From Niebla homalea (taxonomy: Eukaryota; Ascomycota; Lecanoromycetes; Lecanorales; Ramalinaceae): a stretch of DNA of 64,000 bases. Shown here piece by piece: positions 10,271 through 24,512 of the stretch. Positions within the stretch are counted from its first letter, which is position 1. Each line of letters opens with the position of its first letter. The stretch spans positions 992,001-1,056,000 of the forward strand of contig JAHGAU010000008.1 in assembly GCA_019925105.1 (NCBI GenBank), written 5' to 3'. The notes under the pieces were generated by a model, which saw nothing but the letters and a program-made list of their open reading frames with translations, searched no databases and was not told the origin of the DNA. The translations under genes and the position numbers were made by a program.

Positions 10271-12321
10271 TATTATAATATAAATTATAAAAGGATTCTT
10301 TAATATAAAACGGGTTTATTTTATTCCGGTATTTAATATATATATTTATATTTTTTACTTTTATAGTTAAATAATTACTTAATAATATATTTTTTATTTA
10401 TTTATTTTATATATACCGTATTTTTTATAATAAATAATAATAATAATTAAAATTTAATAATTTTTATAATTTTAAATATAATTTTTATTTATTTTAAAAT
10501 AAAATAATAATATTATAGCTTTTATATAAATTATATTAAACGTATTCTTTTAATATTTAAATTATTAATTTTTTTAAAAAATTTTTTAACGTTATCTTTA
10601 TATTATTTTATATTAAAAAATAAATAAAACCGTATTATTCGCTTAAGATAAATATTATAATTTTTTAAAATCTTTAATAAAAACTTTAAAAACTTAATAA
10701 TAAAAAAAAAAAATAAGAAATAATCTTTAATAATAATATTTTTAAATTACTTAAAGAAATAAACTTTAAAGTTAATAATATTTAAAAATTAAATAAATAA
10801 CTTATTAATAAAGTTATTATTTTTAAAGTATATTTACTTTTTTATAATAAATTTAAATATTAAAAATATAAAATTTTTTTATTAATAAAAATTTTAATAA
10901 TAATAATACCTTATAAAAAAAGGAAAAAGAAAAAACTATATTTTTAACTTTATCCTTAAAAAAAAACCGTTTTTATATTAAAAAATTTAAATATTTTAAT
11001 AATATTAATAATATTTATATTTTTATTAAATACCTTAAAATTATTTATAAAATTAAATTTATTAACTTTATTAAAAAATATTTTATCTTTATTTTTATAT
11101 ATTTAAATAAATTAAATAGAGTTTATAATTAATAAACTTTAAAAATTAATAATATAATTTAAATAAAACTTTTTAATAAAATAAATTTTTTCTATAATAT
11201 ATTTAAATTTTAATTTAAAATCCCGGAATATTAACTTTTTAATTAATTAAATTAAATATAATATATACGTAAAAATGTTATAAATTAAAAATCTATAATT
11301 ACGTTTATTAATTAAATTATAACTTTAATTAAAAAACTTAATTATAATTTTAAAAATAACTTATAATTAACCTTTATTAAATTTAAACTTTTTTTATAAA
11401 ATATTTTATTATTTTTTAATTTAAATATAAATCTCTTTATATTTTAAGTATAAATCCGGTAAATTATATAATTTAAATAATATTATATTTTTAATAAATT
11501 TATTTACTTAATATTTTATTTATAATAAATAATATTAAATATTATTATTAATAATTATAATTAAAATAAATAATTTAATCGTAATTAATATTTTTATTTA
11601 TTTTATAATAATTATTTAAATTAAAGTTTTTATTTAAATTAAAAATTTTTTATTATAAATTACGTAAATATATTAATATATTAAATTAAGTTTATTAATA
11701 ATAATAATCTTAATTTATTCTTTTATATCCTTAATAATAATATTTTTAAATATATTAAAGTTAATTTTAATAATACTTATTAAAAAAATTATAATTTTAT
11801 TAATAAATAAAAATATTATTAATATACTTATAAATTATTTATAAATTAAATATATTATAACTTAAGAATACCTTAAAAATTACGTTTTTAAGTAATTTAA
11901 TTTAATTATAATCCTTAAATTTATAATTATTTCTTAAATAAATTATGATAATTATTTAATTTATATTTTTTTAATTTTTTTAATATATAATTTTATTATC
12001 GTTTACTTTTTAATAATTATATATATAAATAATATTATTTATATATTTAAAACTTATTCTTAATTATTTTTATTATTAAGGTTATTAAAATTTATAATAT
12101 TTTATAATAAATATAATATAATATAAACGTTACTTTTTTTTTTTTTTTTATATATATATTATTATAATATAAATTATAAAAGGATTCCTTAATATAAAGC
12201 GGGTTTATTTTATTTTAATATTTAATATATATACTTATATTTTTTATTTTTATAGTTAAATAATTACTTAATAATATATTTTATATTTATTTACTTTATA
12301 TATATTATATTTCTTATAATA
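10271..12321. mobile_element. T1: 2.05-kb short LTR element, copy in unit 1
   Basis: Two direct repeats (10271-10442 and 12160-12321, about 165 bp, starting TATTATAATATAAATT and ending CTTATAATA, consistent with TG..CA ends after RIP) flank about 1.7 kb. AATAA is present on both sides (10266-10270, 12322-12326). Absent from the inner Gypsy-2 copy. I see no coding domain in the mutated interior, so it may be a non-autonomous (TRIM/LARD-like) or internally deleted element. Confidence 0.68.
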
Positions 12322-12578
12322 AATAATTATATTATAATTTATAAAAATTATATAATTAAGTTTATAATAATTTATTTTAATTAAGTATTTAATTTTATAT
12401 ATAATTTAAATTATATTTATAATTTTTAATTCCGTAAATTAATAATTTTTCTTAATTATATTTAAGTTTTTATTAAAGAATATTATTAATTATATTTTAT
12501 TATATATAATTTTTAATAAATCGTTAATTTCCGTAATATTATAAAATAATAAATTATTTTTAATATAATATATTATAA

Positions 12579-15500
12579 AGAAAACTTAATTAAAATAATA
12601 ACGAATAAAGGGACTTTAAAGGTTTAAAATAATATATATACGTATAGCTTTAATAATAATAAGAAAAGTATATTAAATATAATAAATAAAAGTAATATAA
12701 TAATTAAGAATAAAATAATAAATAAATAAATAATTTATATTAATAAAAACGGTAATAATACGTACGGGTAATATAATAATAATAAATTAAATAACGTTTA
12801 AAATAAATAAAGGAATTAAAATTAATAAAATACGCGTATTAAAACGTATAAAACGTATAATAATAATACGGAAATAATAAATAAATAAAAAGGTAAAAAA
12901 GCTAGTACGGTATTAATAATAAAGAATATAAACGGAAAAAAAAATAGGAAAACTATAATAAAAATATTATTAAGGATATATAAAAAGGAAATAAAGTTAA
13001 TAAAAAGGATAAAACCTTAAAAAATTAAAAATAAAAAGCGGAAACAATATATTGCCCGGTAAGTAAAAGTAAAAAAACGGTAAAAGAAACAATAAAAACC
13101 TTAAAAAGACTCCTTATAATAAAGTAAAAGGATATTACGTTAAAAACTTAATTAATATTACGGATTAAATTAAAAAGTATAAGGGACTTTTACGTAAAAA
13201 TAAGGGTAAAATTAAGGAAAATAAAGCGGCTATAAAATTTTTAAAGGGCCGTAATAAAAATATTAATAAAAAATAAAAATAATAACTTAAAGTTAAATAT
13301 ATAAAATAAAAGTATAAAAACGGCGGTTTTTTAAATAAAAAAAGTTAAATAATAAGGATAATAAAGGGAATATTTATAATAAAGAATAAGGGGATAACGG
13401 AAAAAAAAAACGGTTATATTAAAAAAGTGAAAATAATAATAATCTGTTTATTTAATAACGAAAAAAAAAGAACGTAACGGTAAAAATAAACCCGTTATAA
13501 TTAATAAAAACTTTTAAAATAAAAACGGAATTATTAATAGAATAAATTATTATAATATATAAATTATAAAGTAAAAATATCCTTTTTAATATAATATTTT
13601 TAAAAATAAAAAAACCTTAAAAAGGTTTAAAACTTAAATTAATAAAGGAAAATATAAGTTAATTAAGGTTTTAAAATAATTATTTACCGTTATAATAAAT
13701 AAGATATATTTATTACGTTTTAAAAAAATTAAAAGAAAAATTATATTAAAGAATATAAAAAAGGAAAATACGGTTTTTTACTTAAAACTTAAAATTATTA
13801 ATTATAAGTTTCCGTTAATAATAAAGAGATTTAACTCCTTAAAATACGTAAAGAAATACTTTATTATTATATTAAGTATAACGTTAATAAAAATATGTAA
13901 CGATATTTTAAATAAAAAAATTATTAAAAAAATTTCTTAAAATAATTTAATTATAAAATAAAACGATTAATATTTATTAATATTTTAAGTATTAAGACTA
14001 TAAATATATTATTATAAAATATTTTAATATTATAAAGTATATAGTTTACGTTAAAGGTTATAATATTTATAAATATATAAAATTAATAATTAAAGGGCTT
14101 ATAAAAAATACGTTTAAATATATTATATATAATAAGGAAAGATATTTAATATAGGATTTTAAATATATAATAAAAGTTAAGGAAATTAAACGTAAAGAAA
14201 CCTAAATAACCGTAAAAATTTCATAATATAACGTATATAAGATTAATTTAATAAATTAATTAAAGGTAACCTTAAAATATAAGCTTAATTAATTAAATAA
14301 TAAAAAATAAATAACGGTAAAAAAGAAAAAACTTTTTATAATCCCGATTTTAAAAGCCGGCCGTTTTACGTTTTTAATAATAACCAGGAAAATATTAAAA
14401 TAGAAAACGCTTAACTTTAATAAAAAGTCCGTAATTTAAATAAATATAAAAAAAAGAGTTTTTATAAAAATTAATATATAATATATTAACGTTTTTAAGA
14501 ATAATATAATATAACGTTTATAATAAAGGAATTAAAATAATAATATTAATATTTAAGTTTAAAAAGTTAAAAACGTTAACGTTATAATTATATAAGAATT
14601 ATTATATAGCTTATATATATATTTATTTATTAACCTAAAAAAAGGGTTTTATTTAACCTTTAAAGAAAATAAAATAATTAAAATATACTTTTTTATAAAT
14701 AAATAATTTAACGTAAATAATTAAGATATTATTTATTATAATAAAAACCTTTATATACTCCGTATTATAAAAGAAAAGGACTTAAAGGGCGACCTTAATA
14801 TTTATAATACGTATAATCCGTTATTAATTAATAAGGAAAAACCTTTTATAATACCGTTATTTAAGGAAGTTTTAATTACTTTAAGTAAATATATATTATT
14901 TAAAGACTTTAATTTATATTATTATATATAGAATAAAAAAAAATATATAATAAATTATATTAAATTAAATAATTTATTAATAATTATTATTTAAGTTAAT
15001 TTCTTATTATTAATATTATAAAAGATTATTACGTAAAAGAATTATAAGTTTAAAACGATAATTAATTTAATTTTTAATACGGAAAAATTATTAACGTAAT
15101 TATAATATATAAATTATAAAAAAACTTAAAATATAACTTAAACTATATATTAATATAAATAACCTTAAATTAAACCGTTAATATAATTTTATTATTACCG
15201 GTAAAGAAAGCGTAAAAAATAATTAAAGAAATAAAAATATATATAAAAACGGAAGAAATAATAATATAATTTATAAATTTCCCTTAATTAAATAATAAAG
15301 ATTAAATCGACCTTTTTATAAAGTAAGTAATAAAAATATTAAATAAAATAATTAATAAAATTATCTTAATAATAAAACCCTTTTAAAAAGTTAAAATTTA
15401 TTAAAATAAAAAATATATAATTATAATTATAAAAATAAAAAAACTAATTAAATAAGCTTTTAAATATAAAAATTAAGAAATACTTAATTAATTAAAAGTT

Positions 15501-18392
15501 ATTTAAAAAGAAAAAAAGAAAACTATTAAGAAAATTAAATAAATATATTTTTAGTTTATAATATATAACTTAACGGTTTTACCTTATAATATTTAAAAGT
15601 TAATAAAATATAATAAAAAATAAAATAGGAAATTAAAGTTTATCCTTAAATTCCCGTTTTTTAAGAAATCCGATAATATATTAATTAATACCTTTAATAA
15701 TAAAATTAAAGCCCTTAAAAAAGTTTTTTTTTTTCCTTTTATTAAAAGTTAATCTAAATAATATTAACGGTATTATATATTTTAATTTTATATTAATAAA
15801 TAAAATAATAATATAAAATATAATAATTAAAACGATTAATAAATTAAAGAAAAATAAAGTCCCGGAATTAAATAAGATTCTTAATAGATTCTTAATAATA
15901 ATAACTTTATTATTTAAAAAAGTTTTTATTTACTTTTTTTAAGTATATTTTAACGTTAATTATTATTTATATAAATTTAAAGAAATAAAAACAATTATAC
16001 TTAAAAAGCTTATTAAGTTAAATTACTTTAAAATAAAATTTTATAAACTTATTATACTTTTATATACGTTAAAAAAGGCTTTAAAAACGGTAATAATAAA
16101 GATCCTTAATAATTATATAAAGAATTATAGACTTTTTTTTTAATTAATAGATAAAAATAAAAATAAATTAATTAATAAAAATAGCTTTTAAAAAAAAATT
16201 AATTAATAGCGTATATATAATATAAGGTTATAAGAAGAAATATATTATAATTTTTTTTTTTCTTTTAATATTATAAATATTTTTAATAAAATAAATTATT
16301 AAAAATTATTATATAATTTAAGGAAAAAAAAAATTTATTTTTTTTAATTAAATAAATAAAGAATTTCTTAAGTAATTAAATTACGTTAATTAATTTAAAA
16401 TAAAAAATAAGCTTAATAAAGTTTATTATAATAAGGATTCTTTAAAGATTATTTATTTTTTTTATATTATTTTTATTTTTTAATAATTTATTAATTAAAA
16501 AGCTTATTAAATTAAAATAAAAAGTTTAAATTAAAAACTTTATTAATAACGTTTACCTTTTAATTTATAATATTTTTATACGTATAAATTATTTAAAATT
16601 AAAATAAACTTATAAAGTTTATCTTTAATAAGTAAAAACTTACGGAACTTAATTTACGTTATATAAATATAAGTTAATTTATATAATTAAATATTTAAAG
16701 TTATATAATATAATAATTATAATAAATTTAAATAAAATTATAATAAAACCGGATATTAATATTAAAGTTTTTAACCTTTAAATAAATAAAAAGCTTAATT
16801 AAAAAAATTATATAAAAAAAGTTTAAAAGAAAATAACTTTATAAGAAAAAAACCTTATTTATTTTATTATATTAATATAAGGATTTATATTATAAAAAGC
16901 CCGGATTATTTATTAAATTATAATAAAATTAACTATAATATATATTATAATTATTTAATATATATTTAAGGATACTTTAAAATATAAAAAAAATTTTATT
17001 TAAATATTATAAAAAGTTTAAAATTAATATTTAAAAATAATTAATAATACTTATAAAATAACCTTTATCCCGGTATTAAAGTTTAAAATCTTTATATCAT
17101 TAATTAAGGTTTTATTAAATTAAATAATCGTTTAAATAAAGTTAATGAAAAATATATACTTAATTATAATAATAAAAAATAAGTAGATCCGCTAGAATCT
17201 TAATAAGCTTCAAGTTAAAGGAAGTAAATTAAAAATATTTATTCCCTTTTTTATTAAAATAAAATAAGAATAGGCTAAAAAGGAAGTTAACTTTATTAAT
17301 ATTTTAAAAGTTAGTCTAAACGTATATAAATTCCCGTTAAGCGTAAAAAAAATTAAAATTAAAAGGATTTAAAAAGTAAAAACTATAATAATTACTTTAT
17401 AAGTTATTATAAAGTAAATTAAACGTTAATAAAAATATAAAAACTTTATATTTTAAGGTTATTATTATTTAACTTTTAACGATAAAAAAATTATTAATAA
17501 ATATTTTTATTATTATAATATTATAAGGAAAAGTAATAACGTATTAATAATTTAACTTTAAACGGATAAAAACGGTTTAATTTATTTCTTATTTATTATA
17601 TATATTAAAGGTTAAATAAACGCCGGATATAAATATAAATAAAGGAAATAAAACATTATATATATTTTTATTTCTTATCTTTTATTTATAGAAATTAAGT
17701 TAAAATTTATTATAAAAATTAATATTTATAATTATTATTAAATATTATTTATAAAATAAAATATCCGGGTAACCGTTAAGTTTATAATATTTACCGGATT
17801 ATTATTATAGTTTAATTTTATTATAAAAATAAATAAAATTATTAAAGATTTTATAAAGAAAGCTTATTATTAATTAAAAAAGAAAAAGAAAAATAAAAAT
17901 TAATTACGTTAATTATATAAACCGGAAAATATTTTTTATAACCGTAAGGATATAATAATAAACGCTTATTAAAAGTTTTTAAAAGAATTAATAACGATAA
18001 TAATATAAAAAGAATATATATTAAATACGTAAATATTAATAAGGATATTTAAAAATTTTATATAAGGTTAAAGTAATATAAATATATAAAGGAATAAAAG
18101 AATAATAAGTTTAAAAATAACCTTTATAAAGATATAATCGTAATATTATAGATTTTCTTAAAGGAATTAAAATATAAAGAATATATAAATAGATTATTAT
18201 TTTTTAAACGGCTATTAATATCCTTTATTTTAAGGGATAAAAAGTAAAAGCTTAATAAACGCCGGTTTTTACTTTAACGTTATAAGTATTAAGTTTTTAC
18301 GGTTATTAATAAGGTTAAAAACCGTATATTAAAGAACGTTAAAATTAACTTAATTAAACCCATAATATAAATTAATTAATTAATTAATTAAT
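12579..18392 (+). mobile_element. full-length LINE retrotransposon (Tad1-like), 5.8 kb, RIP-inactivated
   Basis: Flanked by the 12-bp duplication AATATATTATAA (12567-12578, 18393-18404); the unoccupied site is visible in tandem unit 2 near 23726. It ends in a RIPped (ATTA)n tail that corresponds to (ATCA)n in other copies. About 14580-15060 reads as a degenerate exonuclease-endonuclease-phosphatase domain (tracts like FKDFNLYY) and about 15830-16700 as a non-LTR reverse transcriptase. The catalytic Asp pair now reads FINNV at 16539-16550. An ORF1/gag-like part would lie before about 14400. Multiple stops throughout. Confidence 0.88.
15830..16700 (+). pseudogene. LINE reverse transcriptase pseudogene
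   Basis: The frame resembles non-LTR RT: a KINKLKKNKA-type start, the P-F-K-K-I-F / IYF block, KKLIKLNYFK, then FINNVYLLIYN at 16539-16571 where the family has F-x-D-D-V. Both Asp codons have become AAT and AAC. In-frame TAA codons are frequent. Confidence 0.75.
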
Positions 18393-18647
18393 AATATATT
18401 ATAATTATAATATTTAATTCTTTTAATATATTAATATTAATAAATAATAATTAATTAAAATTATAATATATAAGAAATAACGGTTTTAAAAATACGTTTT
18501 TTAAATCCTTAAAAATATAATTTTTTTTTAAAGAAATATAAACTTAATTTAAAATATTTTTTATTTATAATATAAAACGGTATATTTTAAATCTATTTTT
18601 TTTAAATTTATAATAAAAGGTTTTATATACTTAAAATAAAGTAATAT

Positions 18648-19176
18648 CTATAAATTTATAAATTAATATATAAGTATTTTAAGTATAAGCGAATAAGTTA
18701 AATAAATTAAACTTATATCCTTTTTTATTTAATTTTTAAGCGCTTATAAATATCCGGTTTATTTATAAGTTTTTTAGATTTTTATAAATTTTACTTTTTT
18801 TTTAACTTAATGTTTTTTTAATTAAATTACCTTTTTTAATTACTTTTTTTTTTAAGGATAAATTATTAATTATTAAGATAATTTTTAATTAAAAAAACTG
18901 AATTTATAATTAGTTTTTAAAAACGTTAAATATTACGGCTTATAAGGGGGTTATAGTTATATCCGTTATTAAGAAAGCTTAATAAAAAAATTTATAAAAA
19001 ATAAAAATTATTATTTTACCGTTTTAAACGTTTTTATTTTAAACTTTTTTTATCCGTTTAAAACCATTTAAAGTACTTATAAGTTTTTTGGGATTCTTAT
19101 AAATAACTTATAAACGATTTAAATAAATAAATTCTTTTTTTTTTTAATTATTTAATTTAAATAAATTATAAATTTA
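18648..19176. repeat. 540-bp repeat R, copy 2 (hybrid junction copy)
   Basis: It aligns with copies 1 and 3. Its left flank (TTAAAATAAAGTAATAT) is that of copy 3, and its right flank (TAAAGTTATTAATTAA) is that of copy 1. This is the arrangement expected from recombination between the other two. Confidence 0.78.
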
Positions 19177-19207
19177 TTAATAAAGTTATTAATTAATTTA
19201 AATATAT

Positions 19208-19985
19208 TTATTTTAAAAAGCGGGACGGAATATATTTTATAAAATAAAAATAAGATAAAAACGGGATAAAAATAAAACGGGATAAAGTAAATAGAATTTT
19301 ATCCCGTATTAATACGGGATAAAACGGGATAAAACCAAAATATATTAAAATCTTAATAATAAATAAAATAAGGGTAAACGTAATTAAAATAATAAATTAA
19401 AAAATAAAAAATAAAAATTATTAAAAAGATTAATATAAATATTTTTTTAATAGTTTATTGATAACCGGATTATAGTTTTTCCGGTTATCGATAAACCATT
19501 AAAAAAATATTTATATTAATCTTTCTAATAATTACCCCTTTTTCCACCCTTATTTACACCCTTACCCTTTTACCCTTACCCCCACCCTTACCCCCACCCT
19601 TACTACCACCCTTATTACCACCCTTACCACCACCCTTACCACCACCCTTACCACCACCCTTACCACCACCCTTACCACCACCCTTACCACCACCCTCATC
19701 ACCCTTATCACCCTCATCACCCTTATTACCCTTATTACCCTTATTACCCTTATTACCCTTATTACCCTTAATAACCTTACCCTGACTTTTACCCTTAATT
19801 ATACCCTTATTATTACCTTAATTAATTTATTATTACCCTATATCTTAACGGGATTTTAATATATCCCGATTTTATCCTGCCGGGATAAAAATAGAATAAA
19901 ATAGGATTTTACTTTATTCTATTTTACGCGGGATAAAATAAGTAAATTAAAAAACCATTTTATTCCGTCCCGTTTTCCGGAATAA
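19208..19985. mobile_element. MITE-like hairpin/minisatellite element, copy 2
   Basis: Same position relative to R and Gypsy-2 as copy 1, so it is a product of the tandem duplication and not an independent insertion. The left TIR is more strongly mutated (TTTTAAAAAGCGGGACGG). The central hairpin (about 19440-19505) and C-rich minisatellite (about 19550-19800) are recognisable. Repeat number differs from copy 1. Confidence 0.82.
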
Positions 19986-21425
19986 ATATATTAATTAAAA
20001 AATTTAATATTATTTTTATATTAACGGGTAATTTAAGTTTATATATAAAATAATTAATTTTTTTAATAATAATAAAAAATTTAATATATTATTAATATAG
20101 TTTATAATTTTTAATATCGGGGATTTTATATTTAAAATATAATTTTAAATAAATTAAATTATTTATATTAAATTAAATTAATTTATAACTTTAATTATAC
20201 CGGAATTTAATTATTATTTACGTAAATTTTAATATATTTTATATTTTTTTATAATTTTATAATTAAAATATATTATATTTAAAAATTAAAAAGGTTATTA
20301 AAAAATTTAAAAAATTACGGATATTTATATTATAATAAATTTTATTTAAAATAAATTTAATTAACGTTAATTTTAAATTATTTAAAATACCTTAAATATA
20401 TAAAATAATATTTATTTAATTATAATCCGGATACGTAATTATAAAATAATATAATATAATTTTAATTATTTAATTAATCCTTTTTAATTAATTATTAATT
20501 TAAAAATAATATATATTAAATATAAAAATATAAGTATTTATTTTTTTAAATATTAATTTTTAAAATATAAAAATAAATTTACGATTTCTATTTAATATAA
20601 TATTAAAAGGAATTCTTTATCCTTATTTTATTAACTTAATTAATAATAATTTTACTTAATTATTAATTTTAAATTTAATATTATTAAGGAATAAAAGTAT
20701 TTATTTAAAGAATTTATTAATAATAATAAAAATATATTATAATTATATTAATTTAATAAAATAATAATAAAGTTTATATAAATTATATAAAAAATTATTT
20801 ATAAGCTTAAAATTAATTAAAATAATTTATAAAATATATATTTTTTAATTTAATTTAAATTATACTTAAAAAAAAATATATAATATATTTTTATAATTAT
20901 TTATTTAACTTAAATAAATATATTAAGTTTATAAATTTATTATAGGATTAATTAAAATTATTATATAATAAATTATTATATATTTATTAAAAAATTACTT
21001 TTTTAAATTTATTAAATATATATAATTATAATAAATAATTAACGGGCTTTAAATTATAAATAAAGCTATTTTTTAATATAAAATATAAAATAATTTTTAT
21101 ATTTTATAAATTTAACTTTTTTTTAATTATTAAGACTTTTTATAATTTTATTTATATTTTATTTTTTATATATTTTTCTTTAATTTATTCTTTAAATTTA
21201 TATAAAATATAAATATATACGTTATTAAGAATTCCGATTTTTATATATAAATTTAACGTATTATTAATTAATTATAAAAATACGTTAAGAATAATATTTA
21301 TTAATTTAACTTATAACGTAATAAAATATTAAATATTAATAAATATTATAATATATAAATTAAGCGGAAATTAAGCTTATTAATTATAGAAATCTTTAAA
21401 TTTATTTATTTAAAAATATTAATAA

Positions 21426-23475
21426 TATTACGATATAAATTATAAAAGGATTCCTTAATATAAAGCGGGTTTACTTTATTCCGGTATTTAATATATATAT
21501 TTATATTTTTTATTTTTATAATTAAATAATTACTTAATAATATATTTTATATTTATTTATTTTATATATATTATATTTCTTATAATAAATAATAATAATA
21601 ATTAAAATTTAATAATTCTTATAGTTTTAAATATAATCTTTATTTATTTTAAATTAAAATAATAACGTTATAACTTTTATATAAATTACGTTAAATATAT
21701 TTTTTTAATATTTAAATTATTAATTTTTTTAAAAGGCTTTTTAACGTTATTTTTATATTATTTTATATTAAAAAATAAATAAAATTATATTATCCGCTTA
21801 AAATAAATATTATAATTTCCTTAAGATTTTTAATAAAAACCTTAAAAACTTAATAATAAAAAAAATAAAAAAATAATCTTTAATAATAATATTTTTAAAT
21901 TATTTAAAGAAATAAACCTTAAAGTTAATAATATTTAAAAATTAAATAAATAACTTATTAATAAAGTTATTATTTTTAAAGTATATTTATTTTTTTATAA
22001 TAAATTTAAATATTAAAAATATAAAATTTTTTTATTAATAAAAACTTTAATAATAATAATACTTTATAAAAGAAAAAAAAAAAGAAAAAATTATATTTTT
22101 AACTTTATCCTTAAAAAAAAAAACCGTTTTTATATTAAAAGCTTAAATATTTTAATAATATTAATAATATTTATATTTTTATTAAGTATTTTAAAATTAT
22201 TTATAAAATTAAATTTATTAACTTTATTAAGAAATATTTTATTTTTATTTTTATATATTTAAATAAATTAAATAAAGTTTATAATTAATAAACTTTAAAA
22301 ATTAATAATATAATTTAAATAAAACTTTTTAATAAAATAAATTTTTTTATAATATATTTAAATTTTAATTTAAAATCTTAGAGTATTAACTTTTTAATTA
22401 ATTAAATTAAATATAATATATATATAAAAATATTATAAATTAAAAATTTATAATTACGTTTATTAATTAAGTTATAACTTTAATTAAAAAATTTAATTAT
22501 AATTTTAAAAATAATTTATAATTAACTTTTATTAAATTTAAACTTTCTTTATAAAGTACTTTATTATTCTTTAATTTAAATATAAATCTCTTTATATTTT
22601 AAGTATAAATCCGGTAAATTATATAGTTTAAGTAATATTATATTTTTAATAAATTTATTTACTTAATATTTTATTTATAATAAATAATATTAAATATTAT
22701 TATTAATAATTATAATTAAAATAAACGATTTAATTATAATTAACGTTTTTATTTACTTTATAATAATTACTTAAATTAAAACTTTTATTTAAATTAAAAA
22801 CTTTTTACCGTAAATTACGTAAATATATTAATATATTAAATTAAATTTATTAATAATAATAATTTTAATTTATTCTTTTACGTCCTTAATAATGATATCT
22901 TTAAATATATTAAAGTTAACTTTAATAATACTTATTAAAAAGGTTATAATTTTATTAATAAATAAAAATATTATTAATATACTTATAAATTATTTATAAA
23001 TTAAATATATTATAACTTAAGAATATTTTAAAAATTACGTTTTTAAGCAATTTAACTTAATCGTAATCCTTAAATTTATAATTATTTTCCGGGTAAATTA
23101 TAATAATTATTTAATTTATATTTTTTAAATTTTTTTAATATATAATTTTATTATTATTTATTTTTTAATAACTATATATATAAATAATATTATTTATATA
23201 TTTAAGGCTTATTCTTAATTACTTTTATTATTAAAATTATTAAAATTTATAATATTTTATAATAAATATAATATAACGTAAATATTGCTTTTTCTTTTTT
23301 TTTTATAAATATATTATTATAATATAAATTATAAGAGGATTCTTTAATACGGAATAAGTTTATTTTATTCCGGTATTTAACGTATATACTTATATTTTTT
23401 ACCTTTATAATTAAATAATTACTTAATAATATATTTTATACTTATTTACTTTATATATATTATATTTTTATAATA
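21426..23475. mobile_element. T1: 2.05-kb short LTR element, copy in unit 2
   Basis: LTR-like direct repeats at 21426-21597 and 23315-23475 with AATAA on each side (21421-21425, 23476-23480). Same site as the copy at 10271, so it was duplicated with the unit. Confidence 0.66.
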
Positions 23476-23977
23476 AATAATTACGTTATAATTTATAAAG
23501 ATTATATAATTAAGTTTATAATAATTTATTTTAATTAAGTATTTAATTTTACGTATAACCTAAATTATATCCGTAGTTTTTAACTCCGTAAATTAATAAT
23601 TTTTCTTGGTTATATTTAAGTTTTTATTAAAGAATATTATTAATTATATTTTATTATATATAATTTTTAATAAATCGTTAATCTCCGTAATATTATAAAG
23701 TAATAAATTATTTTTAATATAATACATTATAACTATAATATTTAATTCCTTTAATATATCGATATTAATAAATAATAATTAATTAATATTATAATATATA
23801 AGAAATAACGGTTTTAAAAATACGTTTTTTAAATCCTTAAAAATATAATCTTTTTCTTAAAGAAATATAAACTTAATTTAAAATATTCTTTATTTATAAT
23901 ATAAAACAATATATTTTGAATCTGTTTTTCTTAAATTTATAATAAAAAGGTTTTATATACTTAAAACGGGGTAATAT

Positions 23978-24512
23978 TTATAAATTTATAAATTAATATA
24001 TAAGCACTTTAAATATAAGCGAGTAAATTAAGTAAGTTAAACTTATATCCTCCTTCGCTTAACCTCCGAGTACTTGCGAGTATCCGGTTTATTCGTAAAT
24101 TTCTTAGATTCTCGTAAATTTTACTTTTTTTTTAACTTAACGTTTTTTTAATTAAATTACCTTTTTTAATTACCCCTTTCTTAAGGATAAATTATTAATT
24201 ATTAGGGTAACTTTTAGTTAAAAAAACCGAATCTATAGTTAGTTTTTAAAAACGTTGAATATTACGGCTTATAGGGGGGGTTACGGTTATACCCGTTATT
24301 AAGAAAGCTTAATAAAAAAATTTATAAAAAATAAAAACTGTTATTTTACTGTTTTAAATATTTTTATTTTAAACTTTTTTTACCCGCTCGGGACCGCTCG
24401 GAGCGCTCGTAAGTTTTCCGGGATTCTCGTAAGTGACTTACGAGCGGTCTGAGTGAATAAATTCCTTTTTTTTTTTGGCTACTCGTTCTAAGCAGGTCGC
24501 AGATTTGCTGAT
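23978..24512. repeat. 540-bp repeat R, copy 3
   Basis: The least mutated copy at its right end (about 24380-24512 keeps TpG and CpA, for example AAGCAGGTCGCAGATTTGC). After it, Gypsy-2 sequence resumes (ACGTTAAGTATAATTC), continuous with the inner copy near 42680. Confidence 0.72.

Larger units (their letters stand above)
8021..18647. repeat. tandem duplication unit 1 of Gypsy-2 internal sequence
   Basis: Excluding the LINE at 12579-18392, this unit matches 19177-23977 along its whole length, including the MITE and T1 inserted at the same positions in both. Its right boundary abuts R copy 2. It carries the Gypsy-2 integrase-derived part in reverse orientation. Confidence 0.85.
19177..23977. 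repeat. tandem duplication unit 2 of Gypsy-2 internal sequence
   Basis: It matches unit 1 (8021-18647) minus the LINE. Contains MITE copy 2 and T1 copy 2 at the same sites. Its integrase-derived part (about 19986-20740, minus sense) is as degraded as in unit 1. Confidence 0.85.

Noticed and set aside
7478..24512. Reading the 540-bp repeats as LTRs of two tandem retrotransposons
   Set aside because: The sequence between them is Gypsy-2 interior that is continuous across both sites in the inner copy; recombination between dispersed repeats explains it better.
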